From Amycolatopsis sp. WQ 127309 (GTDB lineage Bacteria > Actinomycetota > Actinomycetes > Mycobacteriales > Pseudonocardiaceae), in NCBI RefSeq assembly GCF_023023025.1, contig NZ_CP095481.1, forward strand, positions 5,283,001 through 5,347,000: a stretch of 64,000 nt of DNA. The letters are read 5' to 3'. The first letter of the stretch is position 1; every line of letters starts with the position of its first letter. The translations under genes were made by a program, and so were the position numbers. Below the pieces are notes generated by a model. The model made no database searches and was not told the origin of the DNA. It saw nothing but the letters and a program-made list of their open reading frames with translations. This document shows positions 45,375 to 55,436 of the stretch, one piece after another.

Positions 45375-47174
45375 GTGAAAGCCGCAATCCTGGTCGCCGC
45401 CGTGCTCGCGCTGCCGTTGACCGCGGTCGCCGCCGAGGCCGCCGCACCGCCCGCCCCGGTGTTCACCGGCGGCCAGGCGCAGCCGGTGTTCGACCCGGCC
45501 GACGTGATCCGCGAGGACGTCTGGGTCACCGCGCCGGTCGACAGCGACCACGACGGCGCCGACGACCTCGTGCACGCCCAGGTGGTGCGCCCGCGCGCGA
45601 CGCTGCAGGGCATGAAGGTCCCGGTCGTCTACCAGGCCAGCCCGTACTACGCGGGCGGCAACGACGTCGCGAACCACGACGTCGACGTCGAGCTGTCCGC
45701 GCCCGGGTACGCCCGCGAAGCCGAAGGCCCGCGCGTCGCCGCGCACGGCGTCGGCCCGGCCGCCCCGATCACCTGGCGCTACCAGGACTACTTCACCGCG
45801 CGCGGCTTCGCCGTGGTGTACGGCGAATCGCTCGGCAGCGGCCTCTCGACCGGCTGCCCGACGACCGGCGACGTCAACGAGACGATCGGCGCCCGCTCGG
45901 TCGTCGACTGGCTCAACGGCCGCACGCCCGCCAAGGACGCCGCCGGCGTCGCGGCGAAGGCCGACTGGAGCACCGGCAAGACCGGCATGATGGGCGTGTC
46001 CTACAACGGGACGCTGCCCAACGCCGTCGCGAGCACCGGCGTCGAAGGCCTCGAAACGATCGTGCCGATCGCCGCGATCTCCAGCTGGTACCAGTACTAC
46101 CGCAACGACGGCGCGGTCGTCGCCGCCGGCGGTTACCAGGGCGAGGACGCCGACGTGCTCGCCGAGTACGTCTACACCCGCGCCGACCGGCAGGTCTGCC
46201 GCCCGGTCATCGACGGGCTGACCCGCGACCAGGACCGGGTGACCGGCGACTACACGCCGTTCTGGGACGTCCGCAACTACCGCAACGACGTCGCCAAGGT
46301 GCACGCGTCGGTGCTCGCGGTGCACGGCCTCAACGACTGGAACGTCAAGACCGACCAGGTCGCCGAGTGGTACGAAGCGCTGAAGGCGCACGGCGTCGAG
46401 CACAAGATCTGGCTGCACCAGGCCGGCCACGCCGACCCGTACTCGCTGCGCCGCGACGTCTGGCTCGCGACGCTCAACAAGTGGATGTCGCACTACCTCT
46501 ACGGCGTCGACAACGGCATCCAGAACGAGCCGAAGGCGACCATCCAGCGCGAAGACCTGTCGTGGGCCGACGAAGCCGATTGGCCGGCGCCCGGGACGTC
46601 CGACGTGCGCGTCTACCCGTGGCCCGGCGGCCGGTCGAAGGGCACCATCGACACCCGCACCCCGGTGCCGGGCAAGGCGACCGTCGAGACCCTCGCCGAC
46701 GACGCGAGCAAGACGATCGAGCAGCTGGCGGCCGCGACGTCGTCCGGAAACCGCCTGCTGTACGCGACTTCCGCGGCGAAGCAGCCGGTGCGCCTCTCCG
46801 GCACGGCGCGGGCCGACCTCGCGCTGTCGTTCGACCGGCCCGCCGCGAACGTCTCGGCGATCCTGCTCGACCGCGCCCCCGACGGTACGTCCCACGTGAT
46901 CAGCCGCGGCTGGACCGACCCGCAGAACCGCACCGACCCGGCCGTCACCGAGCCGATCACGCCGGGGCAGGGCTACCGCGTCGGCGTCGAGCTGATGCCG
47001 AAGGACTACATTCTGGCCACGGGGCACCGGCTGGAGTTCCTGCTGGCCTCCAGCGATCACGACTACACGCTGCGGCCGAAGCCGGGCGCGGGCCTGGCGC
47101 TGGACCTGACGAAGACGACGGTGACACTCCCGGTCACGGGCGGCAAGCCGGCCCTGCGAGCCGCGTTCGGCTGA
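45375..47174 (+). CDS. secreted Xaa-Pro dipeptidyl-peptidase (S15, CocE/PepX-like)
   Basis: 599 residues from GTG 45375. Signal peptide KAAILVAAVLALPLTAVAAEAAA. The alpha/beta-hydrolase part has the nucleophile serine in GVSYNGTLP (about residue 210), the acid in HGLNDWNVK (about 325) and the histidine in HQAGHADP (about 356). The C-terminal jelly-roll domain (PVRLSGTARADLALSFDRP) is typical of S15. Members remove Xaa-Pro dipeptides or hydrolyse esters. A secreted nutrient peptidase is the simplest reading. Confidence 0.93.
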   Translation: MKAAILVAAVLALPLTAVAAEAAAPPAPVFTGGQAQPVFDPADVIREDVWVTAPVDSDHDGADDLVHAQVVRPRATLQGMKVPVVYQASPYYAGGNDVANHDVDVELSAPGYAREAEGPRVAAHGVGPAAPITWRYQDYFTARGFAVVYGESLGSGLSTGCPTTGDVNETIGARSVVDWLNGRTPAKDAAGVAAKADWSTGKTGMMGVSYNGTLPNAVASTGVEGLETIVPIAAISSWYQYYRNDGAVVAAGGYQGEDADVLAEYVYTRADRQVCRPVIDGLTRDQDRVTGDYTPFWDVRNYRNDVAKVHASVLAVHGLNDWNVKTDQVAEWYEALKAHGVEHKIWLHQAGHADPYSLRRDVWLATLNKWMSHYLYGVDNGIQNEPKATIQREDLSWADEADWPAPGTSDVRVYPWPGGRSKGTIDTRTPVPGKATVETLADDASKTIEQLAAATSSGNRLLYATSAAKQPVRLSGTARADLALSFDRPAANVSAILLDRAPDGTSHVISRGWTDPQNRTDPAVTEPITPGQGYRVGVELMPKDYILATGHRLEFLLASSDHDYTLRPKPGAGLALDLTKTTVTLPVTGGKPALRAAFG

Positions 47175-47184
47175 AGCCGGGGGA

Positions 47185-47826
47185 TCAGTCCGCGATGCCC
47201 GCGCGGTAGGCGAACGCCACGGCCTGGGCGCGGTCGCGCAGCCCGGCCTTGGTGAACAGGTGGTTCACGTGGGTCTTCACGGTCGCTTCGCTCACCACGA
47301 GCGTCCGCGCGATCTCCGAGTTCGACAGGCCCGCCGCGATCAGCCGCAGCACCTCGATCTCGCGGGCGGTCAGTCCTTCGACCTCCTTCACCCGCGCGGG
47401 CGCGCTGCGTGTGGCCGCCTCGACCAGCCGGCGCTGCAGCTCACCGTCCACTGTGGACTGACCGTCGGCGGCCGAGCGCAGGGCGCGGGCGATCGCCTCG
47501 GCGTCGGCGTCCTTGGTGAGGAACCCGCGGGCCCCGGCGCGCAACGCGGCCAGCAGCGACTCGTCGTCGGCGTACGTGGTGAGCACGACGACCTCGGTGC
47601 CCGGGTGCTCGGCGCGGACGCGTTCGGTGGTCTCGACGCCGTCGCAGCGCGGCATCCGCAGGTCCACCAGCAGCACGTCCGGTTTGTGCTGCGCGACCAG
47701 GTCGAGCGCGGCGAGCCCGTCGGCGGCCGCGCCGACCACCTCGACGCCCGGCAGCAGCCCGAGCAGCGTCACCAGGCCTTCCCGCACCACCGCCTGGTCG
47801 TCGGCGAGCACGACGCGCAAGCTCAC
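47185..47826 (-). CDS. NarL/LuxR-type response regulator
   Basis: 213 residues from GTG 47826, which overlaps the kinase stop; an ATG at 47853 would add nine residues. Receiver domain with acidic DD (9-10), phospho-acceptor D55 in LLVDLRMP, and K in FLTKDAD. LuxR HTH at the C-terminus: LTAREIEVLRLIAAGLSNSEIARTLVVSEATVKTHVNHL. Translationally coupled to its kinase. Confidence 0.95.
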   Translation of the reverse strand: MSLRVVLADDQAVVREGLVTLLGLLPGVEVVGAAADGLAALDLVAQHKPDVLLVDLRMPRCDGVETTERVRAEHPGTEVVVLTTYADDESLLAALRAGARGFLTKDADAEAIARALRSAADGQSTVDGELQRRLVEAATRSAPARVKEVEGLTAREIEVLRLIAAGLSNSEIARTLVVSEATVKTHVNHLFTKAGLRDRAQAVAFAYRAGIAD

Positions 47827-48944
47827 GCCGGCACCGTCAGGTGAATCCGCCATCCGTCCTCCCCCGGCCCGCTCTCGAAGCGCCCGTCGAGCAGCGCGAC
47901 CCGTTCACTCATCCCGCGCAAACCGTAACCTGCCGCCGGCGCGTCCGGCGGCCGCCTGCCCTGCCGGTCGGCCACGGTCAGCGCCACCTCGGCGCCCGAG
48001 TAGTCCAGGCGCACGTCGACGTCCGCCTTCGCCGCGTGCTTGCGCGTGTTGGCCAGCGCTTCCTGCACCGCGCGGACCAGCGCGGTGCCCACCGCCGGGT
48101 CCAGTTCACGCGGTTCGCCGTCGATGCGCAGGTCCGCGCGGGCGCCGCTGTCGAGCCGGTACGCGGTGAGCAGGTCCGCGATCGTCCGCTCCACCGGCAC
48201 GGCGTCCTCGCGCAGCGCGGCGACCGCCTTCCGGGCCTCGGCGAGGCCTTCGGACGCCAGTTTCTGGGCCCGTTCGATCTGCGCGACGGCGTCCGGGCTC
48301 GCGTTGTCGCGCACCAGCATCAGCCGCGCGCCCTGCAGGTTCAGCGAGAGCCCGGCCAGCGAGTGCGCCAGGACGTCGTGCAGCTCACGGGCGATGCGGG
48401 CGCGTTCGGCGAGCGCGGCGGCGCGCGCGTGCTCCTCGGTCGCCGTCTGCGCGCGGGCCAGGGCCAGTTCGGTCTGCTCGATCTTGGCGAGCCGGGTCCG
48501 CCGGTTCAGTCCGAGCAGGATGAGGACGGCCACGATCGTGTAGGTCGGCAGGGCGCCGCGCCAGGCGTCGTGCACCGCGGCCCAGACCGTGATCGCACCG
48601 AGGTCGAACAGGACGGCCACCACGATCGGGACGACCGGCTGCCGGAGCACGATGAAGAACGTGGTGCTGAACATCGTGATCGAGGCGAAGCTGTTCGGCA
48701 CGGTCGCCCAGAGCGCGCCGGACGTGGCGACCACGGTGACCATCAGCGCCGCGGGCAGGGACGGGCGGCCGTCGGTGTAGAGCCAGAGCAGGGGGATCGA
48801 CAGGGCCAGGGTGATCCCGATGAGGATCCACGAGAGCGGGTCCGCCTGCGGCATCGAGGCGAACATCGGCACCACGATGAACCCCCAGCGCAGCCAGTCC
48901 TGGACCTGGGGGATCCGGTGGAACCGGGCCCATCGGGTGGTCAT
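47823..48944 (-). CDS. sensor histidine kinase (NarL-type partner)
   Basis: 373 residues from ATG 48944. About five or six membrane helices form the sensor (residues 15-150), with no large extracellular domain. The HisKA_3 dimerisation helix ERARIARELHDVLAHSLAGL carries the phospho-histidine, and the ATPase part ends with AAGYGLRGMSERVALLDG. Forms a two-component system with the overlapping response regulator. Signal unknown; the neighbouring secreted peptidase genes are possible targets. Confidence 0.94.
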   Translation of the reverse strand: MTTRWARFHRIPQVQDWLRWGFIVVPMFASMPQADPLSWILIGITLALSIPLLWLYTDGRPSLPAALMVTVVATSGALWATVPNSFASITMFSTTFFIVLRQPVVPIVVAVLFDLGAITVWAAVHDAWRGALPTYTIVAVLILLGLNRRTRLAKIEQTELALARAQTATEEHARAAALAERARIARELHDVLAHSLAGLSLNLQGARLMLVRDNASPDAVAQIERAQKLASEGLAEARKAVAALREDAVPVERTIADLLTAYRLDSGARADLRIDGEPRELDPAVGTALVRAVQEALANTRKHAAKADVDVRLDYSGAEVALTVADRQGRRPPDAPAAGYGLRGMSERVALLDGRFESGPGEDGWRIHLTVPA

Positions 48945-49038
48945 CGTCGCTGTCCTCCGCGGGGTGCTTGTACGGAAAATGTACCGACGCGGGCTTCGCT
49001 GTGCGGTGTCAAGCTTCCCCCTGTCAGGAGGTTCACCC

Positions 49039-49893
49039 ATGTCCAGGTTGCGACGGCTCGCCGTGTTCGCCGCCGCCGCGGCGCTGCCCGCGCTCGGCCT
49101 CACCCTCGCCGGCCAGGCGACAGCGTCGGCCGCGCCCAACTTCCAGGTGCCGTTCAAGTGCGGCACCACCGTGACCGCCGCGACGTTCAGCGGGCACAGC
49201 CCGGAGTACTCGGTCGACTTCCAGAAGTCGGGCATCACCGGGATGCCGGTGCTGGCGGCCGCGTCGGGCACCGTGACCCGGGTGGCGAACGAGGGCGACA
49301 CCAGCTACGGCAAGTGGATCGAGCTCGACCACGGCGGCGGCTGGCGGACGCGCTACGCGCACCTGTCCGCCCAGGAGGTCTCGGTCGGGCAGTCGGTCGC
49401 CGGCGGCAAGGAGATCGGCAAGGCGGGCGCGACCGGCGGAGTCACCGGGCCGCACCTGCACTTCGAAGAGCGGCTCGACAGCGTCGTGCAGAAGGCCAAG
49501 CTGAACGGCGTCGCGGTGCCCTACTACGGGCACACGAACTTCACCAGCAAGAACAACTGCGGCGGCAACCCGTACTCCGCCGAAGAGGTCTGCGGCTCCG
49601 GCTTCTCCGTCGTGGACCAGCAGGCCCTCGCCGGCTCGTCGGGCACGACGTACCTGCTGTACAACTCCTCGACCAAGGCGAACTGCGTGACGACGCTGAA
49701 GGCGACGTCGCTCGGCACGGCCAGCCCAGTCTCGGCGTTCCTGGAGGTCCAGGGTTCGGCGCGGACCACCGACTCCGGCAGCTTCACCTACTACGCCGGG
49801 CCGGTGAAGAAGACCGCCGCGGCCACCTGCGTGAAGTGGGGCGGCTCGGTGGGCAGCAACACCTACACCAGCCCGTTCGAACACTGCGGCTGA
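49039..49893 (+). CDS. secreted M23-family peptidase-like protein
   Basis: 284 residues from ATG 49039 after AGGAGG. Signal peptide RLAVFAAAAALPALGLTLAGQATASAAP. The LytM/M23 domain contains VDFQKSG (in place of the usual HxxxD first motif), GKWIELDHGGGWRTRYAHLS and GPHLHFEE (HxH). A histidine in the first motif is not obvious, so activity is uncertain. The C-terminal ~100 residues are a cysteine-containing beta domain. Likely cell-wall hydrolase or binder. Confidence 0.85.
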   Translation: MSRLRRLAVFAAAAALPALGLTLAGQATASAAPNFQVPFKCGTTVTAATFSGHSPEYSVDFQKSGITGMPVLAAASGTVTRVANEGDTSYGKWIELDHGGGWRTRYAHLSAQEVSVGQSVAGGKEIGKAGATGGVTGPHLHFEERLDSVVQKAKLNGVAVPYYGHTNFTSKNNCGGNPYSAEEVCGSGFSVVDQQALAGSSGTTYLLYNSSTKANCVTTLKATSLGTASPVSAFLEVQGSARTTDSGSFTYYAGPVKKTAAATCVKWGGSVGSNTYTSPFEHCG

Positions 49894-50050
49894 GCGACCC
49901 CGGTCGGTGGGGCCGGGCACTCTAGCCCGCCCCACCGACAGGAACCGCCACCCCGGCCGGCCCGGACCCCGGTTGTCCACATCGGCCCCGCCCATCCACA
50001 GATTCGCCGCCACCGCCCCACCCGGCCCCGTCCTGCCCCACGGTGGAGGC

Positions 50051-51103
50051 ATGACCACCTCCACTCCGACCGGCCGGCCGCCGGTCAGCCTCAGAGATCC
50101 CGCGCAGCTGCTGGCCGCGCTCCCGTACCTGCTCGGCTTCCGGCCCGGCGCCTCCGTCGTCCTGCTCGGCCACCGCCCACCGGACGGCCACCAGGTCGGC
50201 CTGGTGATGCGCGCCGACCTCCCGCCCGGTGCCGAGCGCGCCCGCCAGGCCCAGGCGCTCGCGCCGCTGTTCGCCGGCGCCCGGCACATCGGCGTGACAC
50301 TGGCGATCATCGGCGGTGAGCGAAGACCCGGCGCCCCGCCGCCGCACGCGGGCTTCGTCGACGAGCTGGCGGACGCCTTCGCCGAGCACGGCATCCCGGT
50401 GGTGCACGCGTTGTGGGCCGCCGACATCGTGGCGGGCGCCCCGTGGTCCTGCTACCCCGGCGAGGACTGCGTCGGCGAACTCCCGGACCCCCGTTCGACG
50501 GTGGCGGCCGCGGCCGCCACCGAGAGCGGCACGGTGGTGTTCGACAGCCGCGAAGAAATGCTGGCGCTGCTCGCCCCGCGATCGCCGGAGGCGGTGGCGC
50601 GCCGGTCCAGGGAACTGTCCAGGCTGTCCGGACTGCCGTGGCCCGAAGCGACCCGCGTCGCCGACGCGGCCGCGGAAGTCCGCGCGGCGTTCGACCGCCA
50701 GCGTCGCGGCGAAGGCCCGCCCACGGACGCCGAAGCGGTCCGGCTGGCCTGCGCCCTGACGCTCGCCGACATCCGCGACGTCTGCCTGACGATGGCGGTC
50801 CCGCCCCGTGCCACGGCGGCCCGCGAGGCCGAGCGCCTCTGGCTGACGCTGGTCCAGGAACTCCCGGCCCCCGAACGAGCCGAGGCGGCGGCCCTGCTGG
50901 GCTACACGGCGTTCATGCGCGGCGACGGAACCCTCGCGGGCATGGCGTTGGACAACGCCCTGGAGGCGGCCCCGGACCACGTGCTGGCCAACCTGCTGAG
51001 GAGGGTCCTGGACCGCGGAACGCCCCCGGACGTCCTCCTGGGCCTGGCCATGGCCACGGACCCGGAAGACGCTACCGGCTTCGGCCTGGAACCACCGTCC
51101 TGA
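50051..51103 (+). CDS. DUF4192 domain protein
   Basis: 350 residues from ATG 50051, with GGTGGAGG upstream. N-terminal signature LRDPAQLLAALPYLLGFRPGASVVLLGHRP defines the family. A middle region with WAADIVAGAPWSCY and a helical C-terminal part (GYTAFMRGDGTLAGMALDNALEAAPDHVLANLLRRVL) follow. DUF4192 is found across actinobacteria, without known function. A lone perfect TTGTCCACA lies 70 bp upstream. Confidence 0.9.
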   Translation: MTTSTPTGRPPVSLRDPAQLLAALPYLLGFRPGASVVLLGHRPPDGHQVGLVMRADLPPGAERARQAQALAPLFAGARHIGVTLAIIGGERRPGAPPPHAGFVDELADAFAEHGIPVVHALWAADIVAGAPWSCYPGEDCVGELPDPRSTVAAAAATESGTVVFDSREEMLALLAPRSPEAVARRSRELSRLSGLPWPEATRVADAAAEVRAAFDRQRRGEGPPTDAEAVRLACALTLADIRDVCLTMAVPPRATAAREAERLWLTLVQELPAPERAEAAALLGYTAFMRGDGTLAGMALDNALEAAPDHVLANLLRRVLDRGTPPDVLLGLAMATDPEDATGFGLEPPS

Positions 51104-51155
51104 CGCGACTCACCTTGGGCCACAGCGGATCCCGGCCGGTCACCGCGTCGTCGGC

Positions 51156-52142
51156 TCAGGCCTTGGCGCGTCGCGACTGGGTGAACGTCCACGCGTCGCG
51201 GACGATGCCCGTCAGGTCGGTGCGCTCCGGCTTCCAGCCGAGGTCCTCGCGGGCGCGGTCGCTGGCCGCGACGAGCACCGACGGGTCGCCCGCGCGGCGC
51301 GGCGCCACCGCGGCCGGCACCGGGTGGCCGGTGACCTCGCGGCAGGCCTCGATCACCTCGAGCACGGAGAAACCGGTGCCGTTGCCCAGGTTGTAGATGC
51401 GGTGCTCGCCCGCTGTCGCGTGCTTCAGCGCCAGCAGGTGGGCGTCCGCGAGGTCCACGACGTGGATGTAGTCGCGGACGGCGGTGTGGTCCGGCGTCGG
51501 GTAGTCGTCGCCGAAGATCTGGATGCGCTCACGGTCGCCCGTGGCGACCTGCAGAACGAGAGGGATGAGATGGGTTTCCGTGGCGTGGCGCTCACCGAAG
51601 GCGCCGTACGCGCCGGCGACGTTGAAGTACCGCAGGCTCACCGCGGCCAGGCCGTGCGCGCCGGCGAAGGTGGTGATCGCGTGGTCGATGGCCAGCTTGG
51701 TGGCGCCGTAGGTGTTGGTCGGCCGGGTCGGCGCGGACTCCGCGATCGGCGACGACTCCGGCTCGCCGTAGGTCGCCGCGGTCGAGGAGAACACCAGGCG
51801 CGGCGTGCCGTGCTCGTGCATGGCCTCGAGCAGCCGCAACGACGTGACGACGTTGCCTTCCCAGTACTTCGTCGGATCGGTCATCGACTCGCCGACCAGC
51901 GACTTCGCCGCGAAGTGCAGCACGCCGTCGAAGCCCTCGCCAAGCAGGCTGCCCGCCACCTCGGCGGCGTCACCCTCGATGAACCGCGCGTCCGGGTGGA
52001 CGGCGTCGGCGTGCCCGGTGGACAGGTCGTCGACGACCGTGACCTGGTGCCCGGCCTCGACGAGCCGGGCGGCGCAGACACTGCCGACGTACCCCGCTCC
52101 GCCCGTCACGACCAGTTTCAGGGCGTTGCTCTGCTCCGACAC
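51156..52142 (-). CDS. galE: UDP-glucose 4-epimerase
   Basis: 328 residues from GTG 52142, preceded by AGGAAGG; an upstream ATG at 52193 is less supported. Extended SDR: NAD loop TGGAGYVGS (13-21), catalytic Y145 and K149 in NTYGATK, Ser/Thr in [10 protein letters not shown], and [10 protein letters not shown]. Interconverts UDP-glucose and UDP-galactose. Third gene after ideR and galK on the minus strand, 90 nt after galK. Confidence 0.95.
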   Translation of the reverse strand: MSEQSNALKLVVTGGAGYVGSVCAARLVEAGHQVTVVDDLSTGHADAVHPDARFIEGDAAEVAGSLLGEGFDGVLHFAAKSLVGESMTDPTKYWEGNVVTSLRLLEAMHEHGTPRLVFSSTAATYGEPESSPIAESAPTRPTNTYGATKLAIDHAITTFAGAHGLAAVSLRYFNVAGAYGAFGERHATETHLIPLVLQVATGDRERIQIFGDDYPTPDHTAVRDYIHVVDLADAHLLALKHATAGEHRIYNLGNGTGFSVLEVIEACREVTGHPVPAAVAPRRAGDPSVLVAASDRAREDLGWKPERTDLTGIVRDAWTFTQSRRAKA

Positions 52143-52232
52143 GTCCAAGCCTTCCTGCCGAGGGTGACTGTGCGCCACAGTCTTCCCCCACACCGACGTG
52201 CGGGCCCGGGCGGGGGTTGTCCCCGCACGGGC

Positions 52233-53417
52233 TCAGACCTCGTCGCGCCCGGCGCCGCGGGACGGGACCGCGGTGAACATCCGCGGCCGCCGGTAGCCGG
52301 CCTTCTCGAACGCCGTGTCCACGCCCGCCTTGACCGCGGCCAGGTCGGCGTCGCGGACCAGCGCGATCGCCGAACCGCCGAAGCCGCCGCCGGTCATCCG
52401 CGAGCCGAGCGCGCCGGCCGCGCGGGCCGAGTCGACCGCGAGGTCCAGCTCGGCCGTGGAGATCCGGTAGTCGTCGCGCATGCTGACGTGCGAGGCGTCC
52501 AGGTACGGGCCGATCTCGGCGATCTTGCCCTCACGCAGCAGCGCGACGACGTCGAGCACCCGCTGGTTCTCGGTGACCACGTGCCGCACCAGCGGCGCCA
52601 GGTCCGCCGGGAGCCGGTCGAGCGCGTCGGCGAGGCCTTCGGCGGTGACGTCGCGCAGGGCCTTCACCCCGAGCAGCTCGGCCGCCCGTTCGGTGCCCCG
52701 CCGCCGCTCGCCGTAACCGCCTTCGGCGTGGGAGTGCTTGGTGCGGGTGTCCATGATCAGCACCTGCAGCCCGGCCTCGGCCAGCCCGAACGGCACCTGC
52801 TCCTGCTCGCCGGACCGCACGTCGAGGAACAGCACGTGGGACTCGGTGCAGCACAGCGACGCCGTCTGGTCGAGCAGGCCGGTCGGTGCGCCGACGAAGT
52901 CGTTCTCCGAGCGCTGCACCCACCGGGCCACCTCGGGCCGGGCCGGGACGCGCTCGTCGGTTCCGTCGAGCTCCAGACCGGCCAGGCCCAGCAACGCCAG
53001 CGACACCGCGCACTCGAGCGCGTGGGAGGAGGACAGCCCGGCCCCCGACGGCACATCGCCGGCGATGACCAGGTTCGCCCCGGCCGTGAAGCCCTGGTCG
53101 CGCAGCACCCAGGCGACCCCCGCCGGGTACGCGGCCCACCCGTCGACCCTGCCGGGCTCCAGATCGGCGATCGTGAGCTCGCCGGACCGCTGGAGCTGCC
53201 CGTCGTCACCGAGCGTGGCCACGGACAGGACGCCGTCCTCCCGGGGCGACGCCGCCGCGGCCAGGCGGTGCGGCAACGCGAAGGGCAGCACGAAGCCGTC
53301 GTTGTAGTCGGTGTGCTCGCCGATCAGGTTCACCCGGCCGGGCGCCGACCACACGCCCGCCGGCGTGGAGCCGTGCACCGTGTGGAACGCCGCCGCGGCC
53401 TCCGAGGCCGGGCTCAC
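52233..53417 (-). CDS. galK: galactokinase
   Basis: 394 residues from GTG 53417, which overlaps the ideR stop (GTGA). GHMP kinase signatures: [21 protein letters not shown] (galactokinase signature), [13 protein letters not shown] (ATP loop) and [15 protein letters not shown]. Catalytic Asp in [10 protein letters not shown] context. Phosphorylates galactose at C1. It is transcribed with ideR and galE, linking the Leloir pathway to an iron regulator gene. Confidence 0.95.
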   Translation of the reverse strand: MSPASEAAAAFHTVHGSTPAGVWSAPGRVNLIGEHTDYNDGFVLPFALPHRLAAAASPREDGVLSVATLGDDGQLQRSGELTIADLEPGRVDGWAAYPAGVAWVLRDQGFTAGANLVIAGDVPSGAGLSSSHALECAVSLALLGLAGLELDGTDERVPARPEVARWVQRSENDFVGAPTGLLDQTASLCCTESHVLFLDVRSGEQEQVPFGLAEAGLQVLIMDTRTKHSHAEGGYGERRRGTERAAELLGVKALRDVTAEGLADALDRLPADLAPLVRHVVTENQRVLDVVALLREGKIAEIGPYLDASHVSMRDDYRISTAELDLAVDSARAAGALGSRMTGGGFGGSAIALVRDADLAAVKAGVDTAFEKAGYRRPRMFTAVPSRGAGRDEV

Positions 53418-54103
53418 CTGGCCTGCGCCAGGACGGCGTGCAACGCGGACGTGGAGACCTGCGCGGTGTTGTCGCCGCCGGTGACCTCGATGGTGCTGCC
53501 GTTGGCCTTGCCGATGACGACCGTGCCGCCCGGCACGATCCCGACGGACTTGAGTTCGGTCATCAGCGACTCGTCCAGCTGGACGTGCTCGGCGATGCGC
53601 CGGATCTCGACCCGGCCGCCGCCGGTGCGGGCGAACTCGTCGAGCCGGACGAGGTCGGCCTCCGCGGGCGGCGCGGGATCGCCGTCGCCCAGCTTGTCCA
53701 GACCGGGGATCGGGTTGCCGTAGGGGGAGGTGGTCGGGTGGTCGAGGAGCTTGACGAGCTTGCGCTCGACGGCCTCGCTCATCACGTGTTCCCAGCGGCA
53801 GGCCTCGTTGTGCACGTGCTCCCACTCGAGCCCGATGACGTCGACGAGGAGGCGTTCGGCCAGACGGTGCTTGCGCATGACGGCGATGGCCAGTTCCCGG
53901 CCGTGGTCGGTGAGCTGGAGGTGCCGGTCGTCCGCGACCACGACCAGTCCGTCGCGCTCCATCCGGGCGACGGTCTGGCTGACGGTCGGGCCGCTTTGCT
54001 GCAGTCGCTCCGCGATCCGGGCGCGCAGCGGGACGACACCCTCTTCTTCGAGCTCGTAGATCGTACGCAAGTACATCTCGGTGGTGTCGATGAGATCGTT
54101 CAC
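53414..54103 (-). CDS. ideR: iron-dependent repressor IdeR (DtxR family)
   Basis: 229 residues from GTG 54103 ([16 protein letters not shown]). With this start the metal ligands fall exactly at the DtxR positions: M10, H79, E83, H98, C102, E105 and H106, which confirms the start over the ATG at 54130. HTH in [27 protein letters not shown], an SH3-like C-terminal domain after residue 150. It represses iron uptake and siderophore genes with Fe2+. First gene of an ideR-galK-galE operon. Confidence 0.95.
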   Translation of the reverse strand: MNDLIDTTEMYLRTIYELEEEGVVPLRARIAERLQQSGPTVSQTVARMERDGLVVVADDRHLQLTDHGRELAIAVMRKHRLAERLLVDVIGLEWEHVHNEACRWEHVMSEAVERKLVKLLDHPTTSPYGNPIPGLDKLGDGDPAPPAEADLVRLDEFARTGGGRVEIRRIAEHVQLDESLMTELKSVGIVPGGTVVIGKANGSTIEVTGGDNTAQVSTSALHAVLAQAR

Positions 54104-54240
54104 GCTGTCCCCTTCGTCCGCGTTGCTCATCGTAGTCGTTGGCCCCGACAGCGGCGGCGGGCCTGGGGATAACAACTCACCGGCGGTGGAAATGTCCGGC
54201 CCGGGCGGATCCGGGCCGCGGACCGCTGCAAGATGGGGGT

Positions 54241-55086
54241 ATGCGCTCGCTGATCAGCACCACCGACCTCGCCGCCGCACTGGCCGGCCCGGCCGGCGAC
54301 CGGCCCGTCGTCCTCGACGTCCGCTGGCGGCTCGCCGGCCCGCCGGGGGCCGAGTCCTACCAGGACGGTCACCTGCCCGGCGCGGTCTTCACCGACCTCG
54401 ATCGCGTGCTCGCGAGCGAGCCGGGCGAGGGCGGCCGGCACCCGCTGCCCGACCCCGCCGACCTGCAGCGCGACCTCCGCGCGGCCGGCGTGCGCGCGGA
54501 CGGCCCGGTGGTGGTCTACGACGACGCCGACGGTTCGGTGGCGGCACGGGCCTGGTGGCTGCTGCGCTGGGCGGGCCACGACGAGGTCGCGGTGCTGGAC
54601 GGCGGTTACACGGCGTGGACCGCGGCCGGGCACCCGATCAGCACGGAGCCGGCGCACCCCGAACCGGGTGACATCGAGGTCCGGCCGGGCGGCATGCCGG
54701 TCCTGGACGCCGACGAGGCGGCCGCGCTGGCCCGCGACGGCCTGCTGCTCGACGCCCGGGCGGCCGCGCGCTACAGCGGCGAGACGGAGCCGGTCGACCC
54801 GCGCGCGGGCCACATCCCGGGCGCGGTGAACGCCCCGTTCAGCGGCCACACGGCCGCCGACGGCCACTGGCGCACGCCGGAGGAGCTGGCCGACCGCTTC
54901 GCCGGACTGGGCCTGCGCCCCGGCGAGCCGGTCGCCGCGTACTGCGGCTCGGGGGTGACGGCGAGTTCGGTGGTGCTGGCCCTGGAGATCGCCGGCCACC
55001 CGGGCGCGGGCCTGTACGCGGGTTCGTGGTCCCACTGGTCCCGCAACCCGGACCGCCCCGCGGCAACCGGCGACCTCCCCGGCTGA
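54241..55086 (+). CDS. thiosulfate/3-mercaptopyruvate sulfurtransferase (tandem rhodanese)
   Basis: 281 residues, two rhodanese domains. The first (inactive) has [18 protein letters not shown] and VVVYDDADG. The second has [10 protein letters not shown] and active-site C235 in AAYCGSGVT. The loop CGSGVT fits the mercaptopyruvate/thiosulfate sulfurtransferase group. Transfers sulfane sulfur to thiols or cyanide. Followed by the palindromic repeat at 55106. Confidence 0.93.
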   Translation: MRSLISTTDLAAALAGPAGDRPVVLDVRWRLAGPPGAESYQDGHLPGAVFTDLDRVLASEPGEGGRHPLPDPADLQRDLRAAGVRADGPVVVYDDADGSVAARAWWLLRWAGHDEVAVLDGGYTAWTAAGHPISTEPAHPEPGDIEVRPGGMPVLDADEAAALARDGLLLDARAAARYSGETEPVDPRAGHIPGAVNAPFSGHTAADGHWRTPEELADRFAGLGLRPGEPVAAYCGSGVTASSVVLALEIAGHPGAGLYAGSWSHWSRNPDRPAATGDLPG

Positions 55087-55436
55087 CCCGGCGCCGACCC
55101 ACCTCAAAGCCGTGAAGGCCTCCTTACCGGCCATAAGAGCCGGTAAGGAGGCCTTCACGGCTTTACCGGCACACATCGGCAGCGGCCCGGCCGAGCTTTC
55201 GCGGGCTGCGCTCTCCGCGTGGTCGCGACCTGAAGCGGTCGGTCGGCCGAAGCGGGCTTTCGCGGCTGTGACCTGCGCCTGTCCGCGACCTGCGCGTGTC
55301 TTTGAACTGTGCGTGTCCGCGACCTGCACCGGCCCCCAACCCCGCCAGGGTCGCGATGCCGCGGACCAGCAGGGGAGACAACCAGCTCGGCTCCTCAGCG
55401 CCGCAGACCGCCCCGATCGGCACTACAGTCGGGCGT
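55087..55436. other. intergenic region with palindrome copy and short direct repeats
   Basis: 350 bp without a supported gene. It contains the palindrome at 55106-55164, an exact 14-bp direct repeat TGTCCGCGACCTGC at 55280-55293 and 55314-55327, and a TACAGT -10-like hexamer about 8 nt before the acuC ATG. Apparent small reading frames come from the palindrome and GC-rich repeats. Confidence 0.6.
55106..55164. repeat. dispersed palindrome, copy 2 (opposite orientation)
   Basis: Arms 55109-55131 and 55139-55161 are identical to those at 16685-16737; the loop CATAAGA is the reverse complement of copy 1's loop. Flanking AAA/TTT extends the stem to 26 bp. It lies between genes in the same direction. 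Confidence 0.85.

Noticed and set aside
49973..49981. Exact TTGTCCACA upstream of the DUF4192 gene
   Set aside because: A single nonamer without phased companions is expected by chance often enough; not called a DnaA site.
55280..55327. Exact 14-bp direct repeat in the gap before acuC
   Set aside because: Only two units in GC-rich low-complexity DNA; no regulatory logic visible.
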